NCBI GenBank assembly: GCA_963798655.1
Contig: CAWCUH010000005.1
Coordinates: 62,001 to 126,000, forward strand
DNA length: 64,000 nucleotides
Direction: 5' to 3'
Source of the DNA: CAVSMC01 sp963798655
GTDB lineage: Bacteria > Pseudomonadota > Gammaproteobacteria > Burkholderiales > Casimicrobiaceae
Positions 44,439-52,720 of the stretch are shown here, piece by piece. Both the position numbers and the translations under genes were made by a program. How positions within the stretch are numbered: position 1 is the first letter of the stretch; every line of letters begins with the position of its first letter. The notes beneath the pieces were generated by a model. It did no database searches. It saw only the letters and a list, made by a program, of their open reading frames with translations, and was not told where the DNA came from.

Positions 44439-45424
44439 CGCGCTTCAACGGGCTGCAGCTTGCGCAATGGAGCGGCCCCGCAATCATCGCGTTGCGCGTC
44501 ACGCTGATTGCGCTCGCCGCGTGGATTGCGGACGCCATCCTCAACCGGATGATCCGCGTGTTGCGACTGCGAATCTCGAGACGGCTGGGCGAGCGCGAGC
44601 AAGTCAAGCGCGCGGAGACGATCGGCCGCGTGCTGCGCTATATCACGTCGGTCGTGCTTTCGCTGATCGCGAGCGTCCTGATATTGAGCGAGCTCGGCGT
44701 CGCGATCGCGCCGATCCTCGGTGCTGCCGGTGTCGTCGGCCTCGCGATCGGCTTCGGCGCACAGAGTCTCGTCAAGGACTACTTCACCGGATTTTTCCTG
44801 TTGCTGGAGAACCAGCTCACCACCGGCGACGTCGTCGAGGTCGGCGGCAAATCGGGACTTGTCGAGGATGTGACGCTGCGCTTCGTGCGATTGCGCGACT
44901 ACGACGGCAACGTCCACTACGTGCCGAACAGCCAGATCACGACCGTGACCAACATGAGCCGCGGATACGCGCAAGCGGTCGTCGACGTCGGCATTGCGTA
45001 CCGCGAGAACGTCGACGAAGCGCTCGACGTGATGCGCGACGTCGGCCGGACGATGCGAACCGACGCGCTCTTCGCACCGAAGATCCTCGATGATCTCGAG
45101 ATCGCCGGCGTCGACCGGCTCGCCGACTCCGCCGTCGTGCTGCGCTGCCGCTTCAGGGTCGCGCCGCTCCAGCAGTGGAACGTCCGGCGCGAATTCCTGC
45201 GCCGCCTGAAGCACGCATTCGACGAGCGCGGCATCGAGATTCCGTTTCCGCACGTCACCGTTTACGCGGGCGCCGACAAGAACAGCCAGGCATCGCCGTT
45301 CCACGTTGTCGGGGTGCGGCCGGCGGCGCCGGAACCTGCCGAGCCAGATGATGGCGGCGCGGCGAAGAGGTACAATACAGCGACAGGCGGCGGATCCCCC
45401 GGCGATGCACAGGAATCGCGATGA
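44423..45424 (+). CDS. MscS-type mechanosensitive ion channel
   Basis: A 333-residue small-conductance mechanosensitive channel that vents solutes on osmotic downshock. Three N-terminal helices precede the pore helix G-A-A-G-V-V-G-L-A-I-G-F-G-A-Q. The beta domain motif Y-V-P-N-S-Q-I-T follows, then a C-terminal alpha/beta region. The last 30 residues are Gly/Pro-rich and probably disordered. GAGGAAGG lies before the ATG. Translation is probably coupled to the BrkB gene. Confidence 0.93.
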   Translation: MEDWIARFNGLQLAQWSGPAIIALRVTLIALAAWIADAILNRMIRVLRLRISRRLGEREQVKRAETIGRVLRYITSVVLSLIASVLILSELGVAIAPILGAAGVVGLAIGFGAQSLVKDYFTGFFLLLENQLTTGDVVEVGGKSGLVEDVTLRFVRLRDYDGNVHYVPNSQITTVTNMSRGYAQAVVDVGIAYRENVDEALDVMRDVGRTMRTDALFAPKILDDLEIAGVDRLADSAVVLRCRFRVAPLQQWNVRREFLRRLKHAFDERGIEIPFPHVTVYAGADKNSQASPFHVVGVRPAAPEPAEPDDGGAAKRYNTATGGGSPGDAQESR

Positions 45425-45514
45425 CCGGCAGTCGCCCGCCGGCGTCGCATGCGCTTCGAGCGCTGCCGGGTGTATGATACAGAAGGGAGCGGGTCGGAGG
45501 AAGGAGCGCCGAGC

Positions 45515-45880
45515 ATGTCTTCGTGGAACGAGATCGGAGAGAGCAAATCGCAAGTCGTCATCGTTGTCAGCGATTGCCGGCTCGTCGATGCTGCGGGCAA
45601 CGAATTCATGTATTGGCGACGCGACGGCTGCGGCCTTGCTCCGGGAATCTACGTTGCGATTCCGAAGCCTGGGGCACGTCGGCGATTCGGAGAGGACACC
45701 GAGTTTCGAGGCGTCTACGCGAGCGAAGCCGATGCACAGGCCGCGGCGGACGCCGCGGACGCGCGGACAACGTCGCGCGGCGAGCGTCGCATGTTCATGG
45801 CGCAATCGCAGATCGCAGGCCAGCCCGCCTCCTCCCAGGCCGGGATCAACCGAAAAGAGTCGCCCCGCGCAGCACGCTGA
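45515..45880 (+). CDS. Hypothetical protein
   Basis: This 121-residue product was not recognised. The ATG at 45515 is preceded by a strong GGAGGAAGGAG site, which supports a real gene. Residues 12-60 alternate hydrophobic and polar residues (S-Q-V-V-I-V-V-S-D-C-R-L-V-D-A, then G-I-Y-V-A-I-P-K-P-G) as in a small beta-sheet domain. The rest is Ala/Arg/Ser-rich and low in complexity. No signal peptide or helix was seen. It lies 90 bp after the MscS gene. Confidence 0.5.
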   Translation: MSSWNEIGESKSQVVIVVSDCRLVDAAGNEFMYWRRDGCGLAPGIYVAIPKPGARRRFGEDTEFRGVYASEADAQAAADAADARTTSRGERRMFMAQSQIAGQPASSQAGINRKESPRAAR

Positions 45881-46001
45881 AGTAACGTTTCTCGCCGCAC
45901 GGCGTAGGCGTTAGACGCGACCGAGCGCGCAAGCTCGGCCCTCGCCTCGGCACCGCTCGATGGGACGGCAAAGCGCGCACGATCGACCGTTCCACACGTG
46001 C

Positions 46002-46793
46002 ATGAATTCGGCGCGTACAAGGGTTCTCTACGCTTTGGTGCTCTACGTTGCCTGGACCATCGCGACCTGGTACTTCGAAGGACGGATCCAAACGCTCCTG
46101 CGTCCTGCGGCCATCGCCGACAGGTTGATATACGCCGCGGGCGTCAACGTGCTGGGCGCGCTCGCGGGCGGCGTTGCGCTCCTGCAATGGCTCGATCGCA
46201 CGCACGGGCCAGTTTCGCTGCAACGCAGCGGCTTCGGATCCCTGCGCCGCACGCTGCTGTCGAGTACCGCCGCGCTGGCGCTTGGATTCACGCTGTTCCT
46301 GCTGCAGCGACCACCGATCATGGACGTCGTCGTCCTCGCGAACGTCTTTTCGCAGGTGTTCGTCGTCTCGACCGCTGAAGTGGTTGTTTGCTGGGTGCTG
46401 GTCGGCCGCGCGCTGGAAGACCTGCTGGCGTTCGGCCCGCGGCGTATGGCGACGCCGCTGGCAGCACTCGGCTCGGCCGTTCTCTTCGGCTCTTACCATT
46501 TCGCACACAGCGCACCGTTCAACTCGCCGTCGATGATGGCTCTGCTGACCGGTGCAGGTCTTATGACCGGCAGCTTCTTCTTCATCAGTCGCGACGCGAT
46601 TGCAACCATCCTGTTTCATAACTTCTTCGGCACCTTCGGCGTCCTTCGATCGCTCCTGGCGTCGGCGGACGTCGCCGCACTCGAGCGGCTTCGCGTTTCG
46701 CTCCTGGCGATGGCGGTGCTTACTTCGATCATGCTCGCAGGTGCCTATTGGTGGCTGCGGCGAGCGCATATCTCCAAAGTGAGTCGGCCTTAG
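46002..46793 (+). CDS. Multi-pass membrane protein, distant CPBP (Abi) protease-like
   Basis: A 263-residue integral membrane protein with about seven hydrophobic helices. Two stretches resemble CPBP-family intramembrane metalloprotease motifs: F-G-S-Y-H-F-A-H (motif 2) and I-L-F-H-N-F-F-G (motif 3). Motif 1, normally E-E-x3-R, is reduced to T-A-E-V-V-V, with only one Glu and no Arg at the usual spot, so activity is uncertain. The start at 46002 was chosen over 45960 because membrane sequence begins soon after. Confidence 0.6.
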   Translation: MNSARTRVLYALVLYVAWTIATWYFEGRIQTLLRPAAIADRLIYAAGVNVLGALAGGVALLQWLDRTHGPVSLQRSGFGSLRRTLLSSTAALALGFTLFLLQRPPIMDVVVLANVFSQVFVVSTAEVVVCWVLVGRALEDLLAFGPRRMATPLAALGSAVLFGSYHFAHSAPFNSPSMMALLTGAGLMTGSFFFISRDAIATILFHNFFGTFGVLRSLLASADVAALERLRVSLLAMAVLTSIMLAGAYWWLRRAHISKVSRP

Positions 46794-46953
46794 AGCCGTT
46801 CTGAGCGCGATTGAGCGCCATGAGTGGTGCAACCGAGCGACCCGTACGACGTGGCATCGAGCAGACGGACGGTTGTTCACGAGCGTGGCGAAACGGCCGC
46901 TTGTTTGAGCGAAATCAAGGACCGCGCTTGCGGCCGGTAGCTTTACGAAACGC

Positions 46954-47319
46954 GTGCACGCAATGGTGCGCTGGTACGAGGACCCGATCGATCTTCCCGG
47001 ACGCTGGTACCTGGAGGCGATCGCCGATCTGTTCAAGCACAATCGCCTCGCCAAGGGCACGTTCGTCGCGCTGGGACGCGTCATCTCGCTGCAGCACATC
47101 ACGGTCCCCGTCTACCTGCTCGCAGGCGACGCCGACGACATCACCACCAAGGAGCAGGTGTTCAACACGGCGGAGCTCGTCGGCACGCCGAAGCACGAGA
47201 TCGAGAAGCGGCTGGTGCCCGGCGGACACATCGGACTGTTCATGGGCTCGCGCACGCTCGAGCTCGCATGGTCCGCGATCGCGGCATGGATCAAGCGCCG
47301 CGAGTCGGCGCCGCGGTAG
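46954..47319 (+). pseudogene. C-terminal fragment of a PHA polymerase/depolymerase-type alpha/beta hydrolase
   Basis: The frame encodes only the last third of a hydrolase of the PhaC/PhaZ type: D-L-P-G-R-W-Y-L-E-A-I, F-V-A-L-G-R, the acid region L-L-A-G-D-A-D-D-I-T and the histidine region G-G-H-I-G-L-F-M-G. The nucleophile half is missing; upstream DNA has a stop near 46906 and no matching sequence in other frames. It therefore looks 5'-truncated. Together with the decayed depolymerase at 31560-32699 it suggests past PHA metabolism. An ATG-initiated 121-residue peptide may still be made. Confidence 0.6.
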
Positions 47320-47372
47320 AGGCGACGCAGCCGCCGAATCGCCGGACGACGCATAGCGAGGAGATCGAAGCG

Positions 47373-47744
47373 ATGTTCGAAGTCATGCAAGGCTTCCCCA
47401 AGGAGGTACTCGCGGTACGTGCAACGGGCCGCATCGGTACCGACGACTATCGCGACATGCTGGTCCCCGAGGTCGCGCGGCGCATCGAGCGACACCGATC
47501 GCTGCGCCTGCTGCTCTACCTCGGTCCGGAGTTCGAGGGCATGACGCCCGGCGCGATGTGGGCCGACGCGAAGCTCGGTGCATTGCACTGGGGTGACTTC
47601 GGCCGCATGGCGGTGGTGACCGACGTCGAATGGATCAACAACGCGGTGCGGCTGTTCGCGCCGCTGTTCCATCACCCCGTGCGCGCATTCCCGAACGCGC
47701 AGCTCGAGGAAGCCAAACGCTGGATCGTGCAGTCGGACGCGTGA
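47373..47744 (+). CDS. STAS/SpoIIAA-like protein
   Basis: A 123-residue soluble protein of the SpoIIAA-like family. Matching features are the start M-F-E-V-M-Q-G-F-P, the G-R-I-G-T-D-D-Y strand-helix, and the C-terminal H-P-V-R-A-F-P-N-A-Q-L-E-E-A-K-R-W-I. Members are small and often stress-associated; their function is poorly defined. AGGAG lies before the ATG at 47373. It follows the truncated hydrolase by 53 bp. Confidence 0.85.
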   Translation: MFEVMQGFPKEVLAVRATGRIGTDDYRDMLVPEVARRIERHRSLRLLLYLGPEFEGMTPGAMWADAKLGALHWGDFGRMAVVTDVEWINNAVRLFAPLFHHPVRAFPNAQLEEAKRWIVQSDA

Positions 47745-47809
47745 GCGCGCGAATCGTCGCGTCGCGCACGGCAAGATCCCAACCTCGTCGCCGCCATGCC
47801 GCGGCTTGC

Positions 47810-48295
47810 TCACCGGCTGTCTCCCAGTCGGCGCTCGAGCCGGTCCTCGACCTCGCCGATGTACGCAGCGAGCGTATTGCCCGATTGCTCGATCGCCGAG
47901 CGCACGCTTTCCTGCACCCGATCGAGGCTGCTCTGTGTTGCCGTCCTCGTCTGCTCGTTATCGGCTTCGAGCTTCTGCAGGCGCTCCCCGACGAAAGTGC
48001 GCAGCTCCGTAAAGCGCGACGCCTCCGCCTGATCGGCGAGCTCCCGCTGCGCCGCGAGCTCACGCGCGGTTCGGCGCGCCTCGAGGATGACCGTCGATTG
48101 CAGGTACACGACGTAGGCGAGAAAGAGCCCGCCAAGCAGTCCGGTGATGACCAGCATGATGAGCCCGAGCGGCGCCTGGACGCTCGTGAGGACGAGCGAA
48201 AGCGTCGTAGGCTGCACGAAGGCGGTCCAGTTGACGGCGGCGAAAATCGCGAGCGCCAGGATCACCAGCACGACGAACAGGCTGCGCAGCGACAT
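47810..48295 (-). CDS. LapA/DUF1049-like membrane protein
   Basis: A 161-residue inner-membrane protein with two N-terminal helices (residues 5-25 and 43-66) and a long C-terminal coiled coil rich in Glu, Arg and Gln. This layout resembles LapA (DUF1049). A GGAGA site precedes the ATG at 48295. It is convergent with the SpoIIAA-like gene. LapA of E. coli helps LPS regulation, but this protein lacks a neighbouring LapB and may act differently. Confidence 0.7.
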   Translation of the reverse strand: MSLRSLFVVLVILALAIFAAVNWTAFVQPTTLSLVLTSVQAPLGLIMLVITGLLGGLFLAYVVYLQSTVILEARRTARELAAQRELADQAEASRFTELRTFVGERLQKLEADNEQTRTATQSSLDRVQESVRSAIEQSGNTLAAYIGEVEDRLERRLGDSR

Positions 48296-48485
48296 CGAAG
48301 TCTCCTTGTGGGCTTGCGCTCTGAGGCGACGGCGACAGATCGTACCAACAACGACGCGTTCTGCACCAACGTGCCACGAGTTCACGCCACGTCGACGAGC
48401 TTCAGCTGGGACATGACCGGTTCTGATCGCGCGTCTTCACTTCGCATTCCGGACGCTGCGCGCCGCCGGCCAATGCACGGGAGAT

Positions 48486-49268
48486 TCATCGCAGCAAGCC
48501 GACCGTGCCGTCGTAGAGCAGCTTGGCGCCAATGACAAGGAGTGTCCAATAGCTGATCCGGTAGAAGATCGCTTCGTCGAGCTTCCCCTGGATCACCACG
48601 CCGAGCTTCACTCCGACGGGTACGAGCGGCAGCAGCACCAGCGCGGTCGCGAGGTTGCCGAGATCGAGCTGGCCGAGCAGCGTATACGGCACGATCTTCG
48701 CGTAGTTCGACGCGAAGAAGAACCAGACCGTCGTGCCGACGTAAACCGTTCGATCGAGTCGTTGCGGCAGCAGATACGCCATGATTGGGGGTGACCCCGC
48801 ATGGGCGACGAAGCTTGTGACGCCGGACAGGCTCGACCAGAACACGCCACGCGGCCACGAGGCGCTGGCCGGCGAACTCCTGCGCGCCCAGCCGAAGATG
48901 TTGTTGAGAGCGAAAGTGACCGCGATCACGCCGATCGTCAGTCGCATGAGGTCGCCGGGGACTAGCGTGAAGATGAGCGAGCCGATCACGATCCCGAGCG
49001 CGAGGCCCGTCAACAGGATCGGCATGTTGCGCCGGTCGTAGACGCCGCGGAAGGCGGCGAGTCCGAAGAGATCGATGCAGCACAGGATCGGCAGCATGAG
49101 CGCGGCCGCCTGCAACGGCGGAACGACGAGCGACAGGAGCGGCACTGCCATCCCGCCGAAGAGTCCCGGGATTCCCGTCTTTGAAATGCCGCTCAGCAGC
49201 ACGACGGGCACGGCGATCGCGTAGAAATAGGGATCGCTGATGATCGCCGTGCCGGCGAGCGCGCTCAT
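48486..49268 (-). CDS. TauE/SafE family sulfite/organosulfonate exporter
   Basis: A 260-residue membrane protein with about eight helices in two repeats, as in the TauE/SafE family. The G-I-S-K-T-G-I-P-G-L-F-G-G near residue 28 and S-F-V-A-H-A-G-S-P-P near residue 150 are the family repeats. The family exports small anions such as sulfite or sulfoacetate. It starts 4 bp inside the end of an uncertain upstream frame (ATGA). Relation to soxC 42 kb away is unproven. Confidence 0.88.
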   Translation of the reverse strand: MSALAGTAIISDPYFYAIAVPVVLLSGISKTGIPGLFGGMAVPLLSLVVPPLQAAALMLPILCCIDLFGLAAFRGVYDRRNMPILLTGLALGIVIGSLIFTLVPGDLMRLTIGVIAVTFALNNIFGWARRSSPASASWPRGVFWSSLSGVTSFVAHAGSPPIMAYLLPQRLDRTVYVGTTVWFFFASNYAKIVPYTLLGQLDLGNLATALVLLPLVPVGVKLGVVIQGKLDEAIFYRISYWTLLVIGAKLLYDGTVGLLR

Positions 49269-49667
49269 CGTCGATCCACGAAGTCGGATGCGAGGTTCGC
49301 GCAGCCCGCCTCTGCATTCACGCCGCAAGGCGCAGCGGCGTGTGCGGTGCCCATGAGCGAGACGCGCTCGTCGAGAAGCGCGACCGCGACGTCGCGCGCG
49401 CCCGTTGCGAACGCCGCAGCGGCGAAACGTCCGGAATTGGACCGCTTGTGAACGCCGGCAGGACCATTGGATTCGTACAAAAGCAACGCCGCCATTCGGC
49501 CGCACATCATGCCGAAGCTATCGATAAGGAAGTCGTCGTCGCCGCCGTTCGCCAATCGACGCGGTCGAACAGGCGGCCCGCTTTGGAGCGTTGCCTTGAC
49601 AGCAACCGCGAGCCTACAACAATGGAGTCGGCGGGGCTTGACCTGCAACAAAATGCGCGATAGCGCG
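49269..49667. other. Region without an assigned gene; possible small minus-strand ORF
   Basis: A minus-strand frame ends at 49265 and overlaps the TauE/SafE start by ATGA, as coupled genes do. Its last 80 residues (from an ATG at 49510) read M-M-C-G-R-M-A-A-L-L-L-Y and are Ala-rich with no recognised family. No ribosome site was found, so a real gene is only possible. Nothing else was recognised here. Confidence 0.3.
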
Positions 49668-50297
49668 TTACTGCCACTTGATGTGAGCGGTCCAGTCTGT
49701 CGCGCTGAACACGGCCTTTACGACCGCTTCCGCCGCTTGCTTCGCGCTTCGCGTGACCTCCGCGTCCCGTCCGGCGCGTTCCACCCTTTCCTGGGCGACT
49801 CTCATCGCGCCATCGATTGCCCTGGTCCGGTTGCTGTCGCCCGGGATGATGGCCTCTATGCCTTGATTGGATAGCGCGTACAGACGTGATCCGCCGTTTT
49901 CCGGCGAGTCGTGGTTGACACGCGCCTGCAACACTGTCGGCGCGGGCAGGATCACCGTTACATTGCGGCCGACCGTATCGACTGCTTCATATTTGGCGGC
50001 CCTCAAGTCGGTACCTACCAGGCAATCGCCCTTCACGATCAGCAAGACCTTTGTTCCGCCGTACATGAGGTGCCAAGACGTCCACGGGATGCCGAGCGAA
50101 CGCTCTTCCGTGAACTCCACGACGTCCGCCACGTTCACCCTGATGGAGACGAGGTGCCCCATCTCGTCGATCGCGTGTATCGGAGGCGGCGATTTGCTCG
50201 TTGGCCGTGCGAGGAACGTGGTGGCGGCGCCCAGCGCGACGGCTGCCACGATCACGAGTATCCAGGTCAGTTGACCCTTATTGACGTTCGGATGCAT
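49668..50297 (-). CDS. DUF4230 domain protein, membrane-anchored
   Basis: A 209-residue protein with one N-terminal helix (W-I-L-V-I-V-A-A-V-A-L-G, residues 11-27) and an extracytoplasmic DUF4230 domain. Matching stretches are V-L-L-I-V-K-G-D-C-L-V-G, V-T-V-I-L-P-A-P-T-V-L and a C-terminal amphipathic helix (A-M-R-V-A-Q-E-R-V-E). The function of the family is unknown. The ATG at 50297 was chosen because the membrane helix follows directly. It is divergent from the encapsulin operon. Confidence 0.8.
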   Translation of the reverse strand: MHPNVNKGQLTWILVIVAAVALGAATTFLARPTSKSPPPIHAIDEMGHLVSIRVNVADVVEFTEERSLGIPWTSWHLMYGGTKVLLIVKGDCLVGTDLRAAKYEAVDTVGRNVTVILPAPTVLQARVNHDSPENGGSRLYALSNQGIEAIIPGDSNRTRAIDGAMRVAQERVERAGRDAEVTRSAKQAAEAVVKAVFSATDWTAHIKWQ

Positions 50298-50832
50298 GTC
50301 GGTAGCTTTCGCCGGTGGAGCGTGCGGGAATCGAGTTCGAACGGAGCGATGCGGGGTTGGCGTGGTGTCCGGAGAACCGCGGGAATTCCACACGTCGCCT
50401 GGATCGCGAGACTCCAAGCGCCCGTCCCCGCTTACCCGGAGGTCGACGATCGCGCGCGTGAACGAACCATTTTGTCAGCCTGGAGCCATAGCGATGTTCG
50501 AACGGCTCCAGGCGTTGCGAAATGGACTTGCAAGCAAACGGCACGCGACCGTCCGCCAAAGGTGCGGCGGACGCATATCAAGGCTACGCGTTTGCGCGAC
50601 GACAGCTTGTCGCGCGCGTCGAGGCGGCTCATAATGCGACTAATTCTCATTCCTATTCGATCTCTCCGGCGCACGCCCGCCTGTCCGATGCAATTAACCC
50701 GCAGTGACACCCGGGGGCGCCGACGCGCCTGGGAGCGCGCTCGGTGGCAGACCACGAAGCCTGCGTCGTCTTAAGGTCGTGCAAAGCGGCGCGAAGCGTT
50801 ACGGTTCGTTCGATCATCGGAAGGAGAGCGCA
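50298..50832. other. Divergent intergenic region upstream of the encapsulin operon
   Basis: No gene was recognised in this 535-bp gap. Its main content is a promoter with a Fur-like operator at 50607-50651 facing the encapsulin operon, leaving a leader of about 190 nt. The DUF4230 promoter must lie near the left end. No riboswitch-like structure was identified by eye. Confidence 0.5.
50607..50651 (+). promoter_or_regulatory. Sigma70-like promoter overlapped by a Fur box
   Basis: TTGTCG (50607-50612) and CATAAT (50630-50635) are separated by 17 bp. A 19-bp Fur-type dyad, aatgcgactaattctcatt, spans 50633-50651. It matches AATGAGAATTATTCTCATT at 16 of 19 positions, and the two halves are complementary at 7 of 9 pairs. 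The site covers the -10 and expected start point, so iron-bound Fur would block transcription. The only downstream genes on this strand are the encapsulated ferritin and the encapsulin shell. Confidence 0.65.
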
Positions 50833-51219
50833 ATGCCTGGATCAAGTAGCGGCTACCACGAAAGCCTCGACGTGCTGAAGGCGGAAACGCTGGATCGCCA
50901 CCGTGCGATCTCCTCGTTGATGGAAGAGCTCGAAGCGATCGACTGGTACGACCAGCGCGTGGACGCGACCCGCGACAGCGAGCTCGGCGCAATACTCGCG
51001 CACAATCGCGACGAAGAAAAAGAGCACGCGGCGATGGTGCTCGAGTGGCTGCGACGCCACGACACGAAGCTCGACGAGCATCTGCACAACTATCTCTTCA
51101 TCGAGCAATCGGTGCTGGAAAGGGAGCACGCGTTGGAGAGCAGCGCGGAGGTCCCCGCGCGCTCGAGTGACGACGCCTCGCTCGGCATCGGAAGCCTTCG
51201 CGAGCAGAGGCAGCGATGA
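50833..51219 (+). CDS. Encapsulated ferritin-like protein (EncFtn), encapsulin cargo
   Basis: A 128-residue ferroxidase that oxidises Fe(II) for storage inside an encapsulin shell. The two-helix EncFtn unit has I-D-W-Y-D-Q-R near residue 36 and the iron ligands in D-E-E-K-E-H, with A-M-V-L-E-W-L after it. The C-terminal D-D-A-S-L-G-I-G-S-L-R is the cargo-loading peptide that docks in the shell. AAGGAGAG precedes the ATG at 50833. The stop overlaps the shell gene (ATGA). Probably iron-regulated through the upstream Fur-like site. Confidence 0.93.
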   Translation: MPGSSSGYHESLDVLKAETLDRHRAISSLMEELEAIDWYDQRVDATRDSELGAILAHNRDEEKEHAAMVLEWLRRHDTKLDEHLHNYLFIEQSVLEREHALESSAEVPARSSDDASLGIGSLREQRQR

Positions 51220-52025
51220 ACGACCTCCTTCGACACCTCGCACCGGTTTCGGACGACGCGTGGGCGCAGATCGAGGCCGAAGCCAAGCGTTCGCTGAAGA
51301 CAGCGCTCGCCGCCCGCAAGCTCGTCGATTTCGTTGGCCCGCTCGGCTGGGAAAGCTCGGCCGTTTCGCTGGGACGCGGCGAGCGCCTGGAGCGTTCGCT
51401 GCGATCGGGCGTCGAAGCGCGGCTACGCAAGGTGCAGCCGCTCGTCGAGCTGCGAACACCGTTCGAGCTCGCCCGCGAAGAGCTCGAAGCCGTTGCCCGC
51501 GGCGCGCACGATCCCGATCTCGATGCGGTGCGCCGCGCCGCGCACGAAGCGGCGCTCGCCGAGGACCGCGCGGTGTTTCATGGCTTTCCCGAGGCGGGGA
51601 TCACCGGGCTCGCCCAAAGCAGTGCAGCGGCCAAATGCACGATCAGCGAGGACTATGCGGCCTATCCGGCTGTCGTGGCCGAGGCGATAAACCGCCTGCG
51701 CGATGCGGGCGTGGCCGGTCCCTACGCGATCGCCCTGGGCCCTCGCTGCTACACCGGGCTCACGAAGAGCACGGTCGCCGGATTCCCGGTGATCGAGCAC
51801 GTGCGGCGGCTGCTCGAGGGACCCATCGTCTGGGCGCCGGGCATCAACGGTGCGGCGGTGCTCAGCGTCCGGGGCGGCGATTTCGAGCTGACCGTTGGGC
51901 AGGACTTTTCGATTGGATATCTGGACCACACGGCGACGACGGTGCGTCTCTACCTGCAGGAGAGCTTCACCTTCCGCGTGCTCTCGCCTGAAGCGGCTGT
52001 CCCGCTCGCCTACGCGTCGGACTGA
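51216..52025 (+). CDS. Encapsulin shell protein (family 1)
   Basis: A 269-residue HK97-fold protein that self-assembles into a protein nanocompartment. Typical features are the N-terminal L-L-R-H-L-A-P-V-S-D-D-A-W that binds cargo, R-K-L-V-D-F-V-G-P-L-G-W, F-H-G-F-P-E-A-G-I-T-G-L (E-loop region), G-P-Y-A-I-A-L-G and a C-terminal G-Q-D-F-S-I-G-Y. The length is normal for family 1. Translation is coupled to the EncFtn gene; the pair is a complete ferritin-loaded encapsulin system. Confidence 0.95.
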   Translation: MNDLLRHLAPVSDDAWAQIEAEAKRSLKTALAARKLVDFVGPLGWESSAVSLGRGERLERSLRSGVEARLRKVQPLVELRTPFELAREELEAVARGAHDPDLDAVRRAAHEAALAEDRAVFHGFPEAGITGLAQSSAAAKCTISEDYAAYPAVVAEAINRLRDAGVAGPYAIALGPRCYTGLTKSTVAGFPVIEHVRRLLEGPIVWAPGINGAAVLSVRGGDFELTVGQDFSIGYLDHTATTVRLYLQESFTFRVLSPEAAVPLAYASD

Positions 52026-52055
52026 AGCTCTCTCGCCGCGTGTCCCGCGATCCTG

Positions 52056-52080
52056 GGTCACCGCCGAAGGCCGGGGTGAC
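52056..52080. repeat. Imperfect stem-loop, possible intergenic repeat
   Basis: GTCACC (52057-52062) pairs with GGTGAC (52075-52080), with a small internal GCC-GAA-GGC hairpin. There is no T-run, so it is not a standard intrinsic terminator. The word resembles palindromic repeats scattered in some high-GC proteobacteria, but only one copy was noticed in this window. It lies just after the encapsulin stop. Confidence 0.3.
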
Positions 52081-52148
52081 ACCCGCTGTTGCCTCGTTCT
52101 GCGACTTCAGCTTGCACTTGCCAACCGGCCGGACAGCGTCCGATCCCG

Positions 52149-52556
52149 CTACCTGCTCGCGCGAAGCCGGGCATCGACGCTCCAAGGACCCGGACCCGCC
52201 ACCCACAGATAGAGAAACACAAAGCAGAAAAGCACGGCAAGGTCGCCGCCATTGAGGATCGGTAGCCAGTTCTTCGGCCAATGTGCGATGAAGTACGCGA
52301 CCGCCATATCGCCCGACAGGATGAACGCGATGGGTCGGCTGAAAAGCCCGATCAATAGCAGAAACCCGCCTCCAGCTTCCAGCACGCCCTGGAGCCCGAG
52401 CAGAGACATCAGCTGGAGGTCGTCGAACATCGCCTGATGCGGCATCTGGAACAGCTTCGCAGTGCCATGCATCATGAAGAGCAGCGCCGTCACAATACGC
52501 AATACACTCAACAGGCGCGGTGACCACCACTCGAAAAACGTTTGATAAGCAGGCAT
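52149..52556 (-). CDS. DoxX family membrane protein
   Basis: A 135-residue protein with four helices. DoxX family features are R-I-V-T-A-L-L-F-M-M-H-G-T-A-K-L-F, the G-G-G-F-L-L-L-I-G-L-F-S-R-P stretch and the D-M-A-V-A-Y-F loop. The ATG at 52556 has GAGG six bases before it; an in-frame ATG at 52562 is an alternative. Members are linked to redox and sulfur stress in some bacteria. It lies downstream of the AraC regulator on the same strand. Confidence 0.88.
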   Translation of the reverse strand: MPAYQTFFEWWSPRLLSVLRIVTALLFMMHGTAKLFQMPHQAMFDDLQLMSLLGLQGVLEAGGGFLLLIGLFSRPIAFILSGDMAVAYFIAHWPKNWLPILNGGDLAVLFCFVFLYLWVAGPGPWSVDARLRASR

Positions 52557-52720
52557 GTTCATCCTCTGTCGCTTGTAAAGCGGTCGACTTCATTTCCTTG
52601 CAGGCCGAGGCAATCTCGGAATCCACGTCGAAACGCCTCATTCCGATATGGTGCGAGGTCGGATGCGCGCTTTGTGCGGCAAACGCAGGCGATCGATGTA
52701 GGTCGCCGCTGCGCGGCCCT

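Noticed and set aside
52056..52080. Intrinsic terminator after encapsulin
   Set aside because: The stem is only 6 bp and no T-run follows on either strand.
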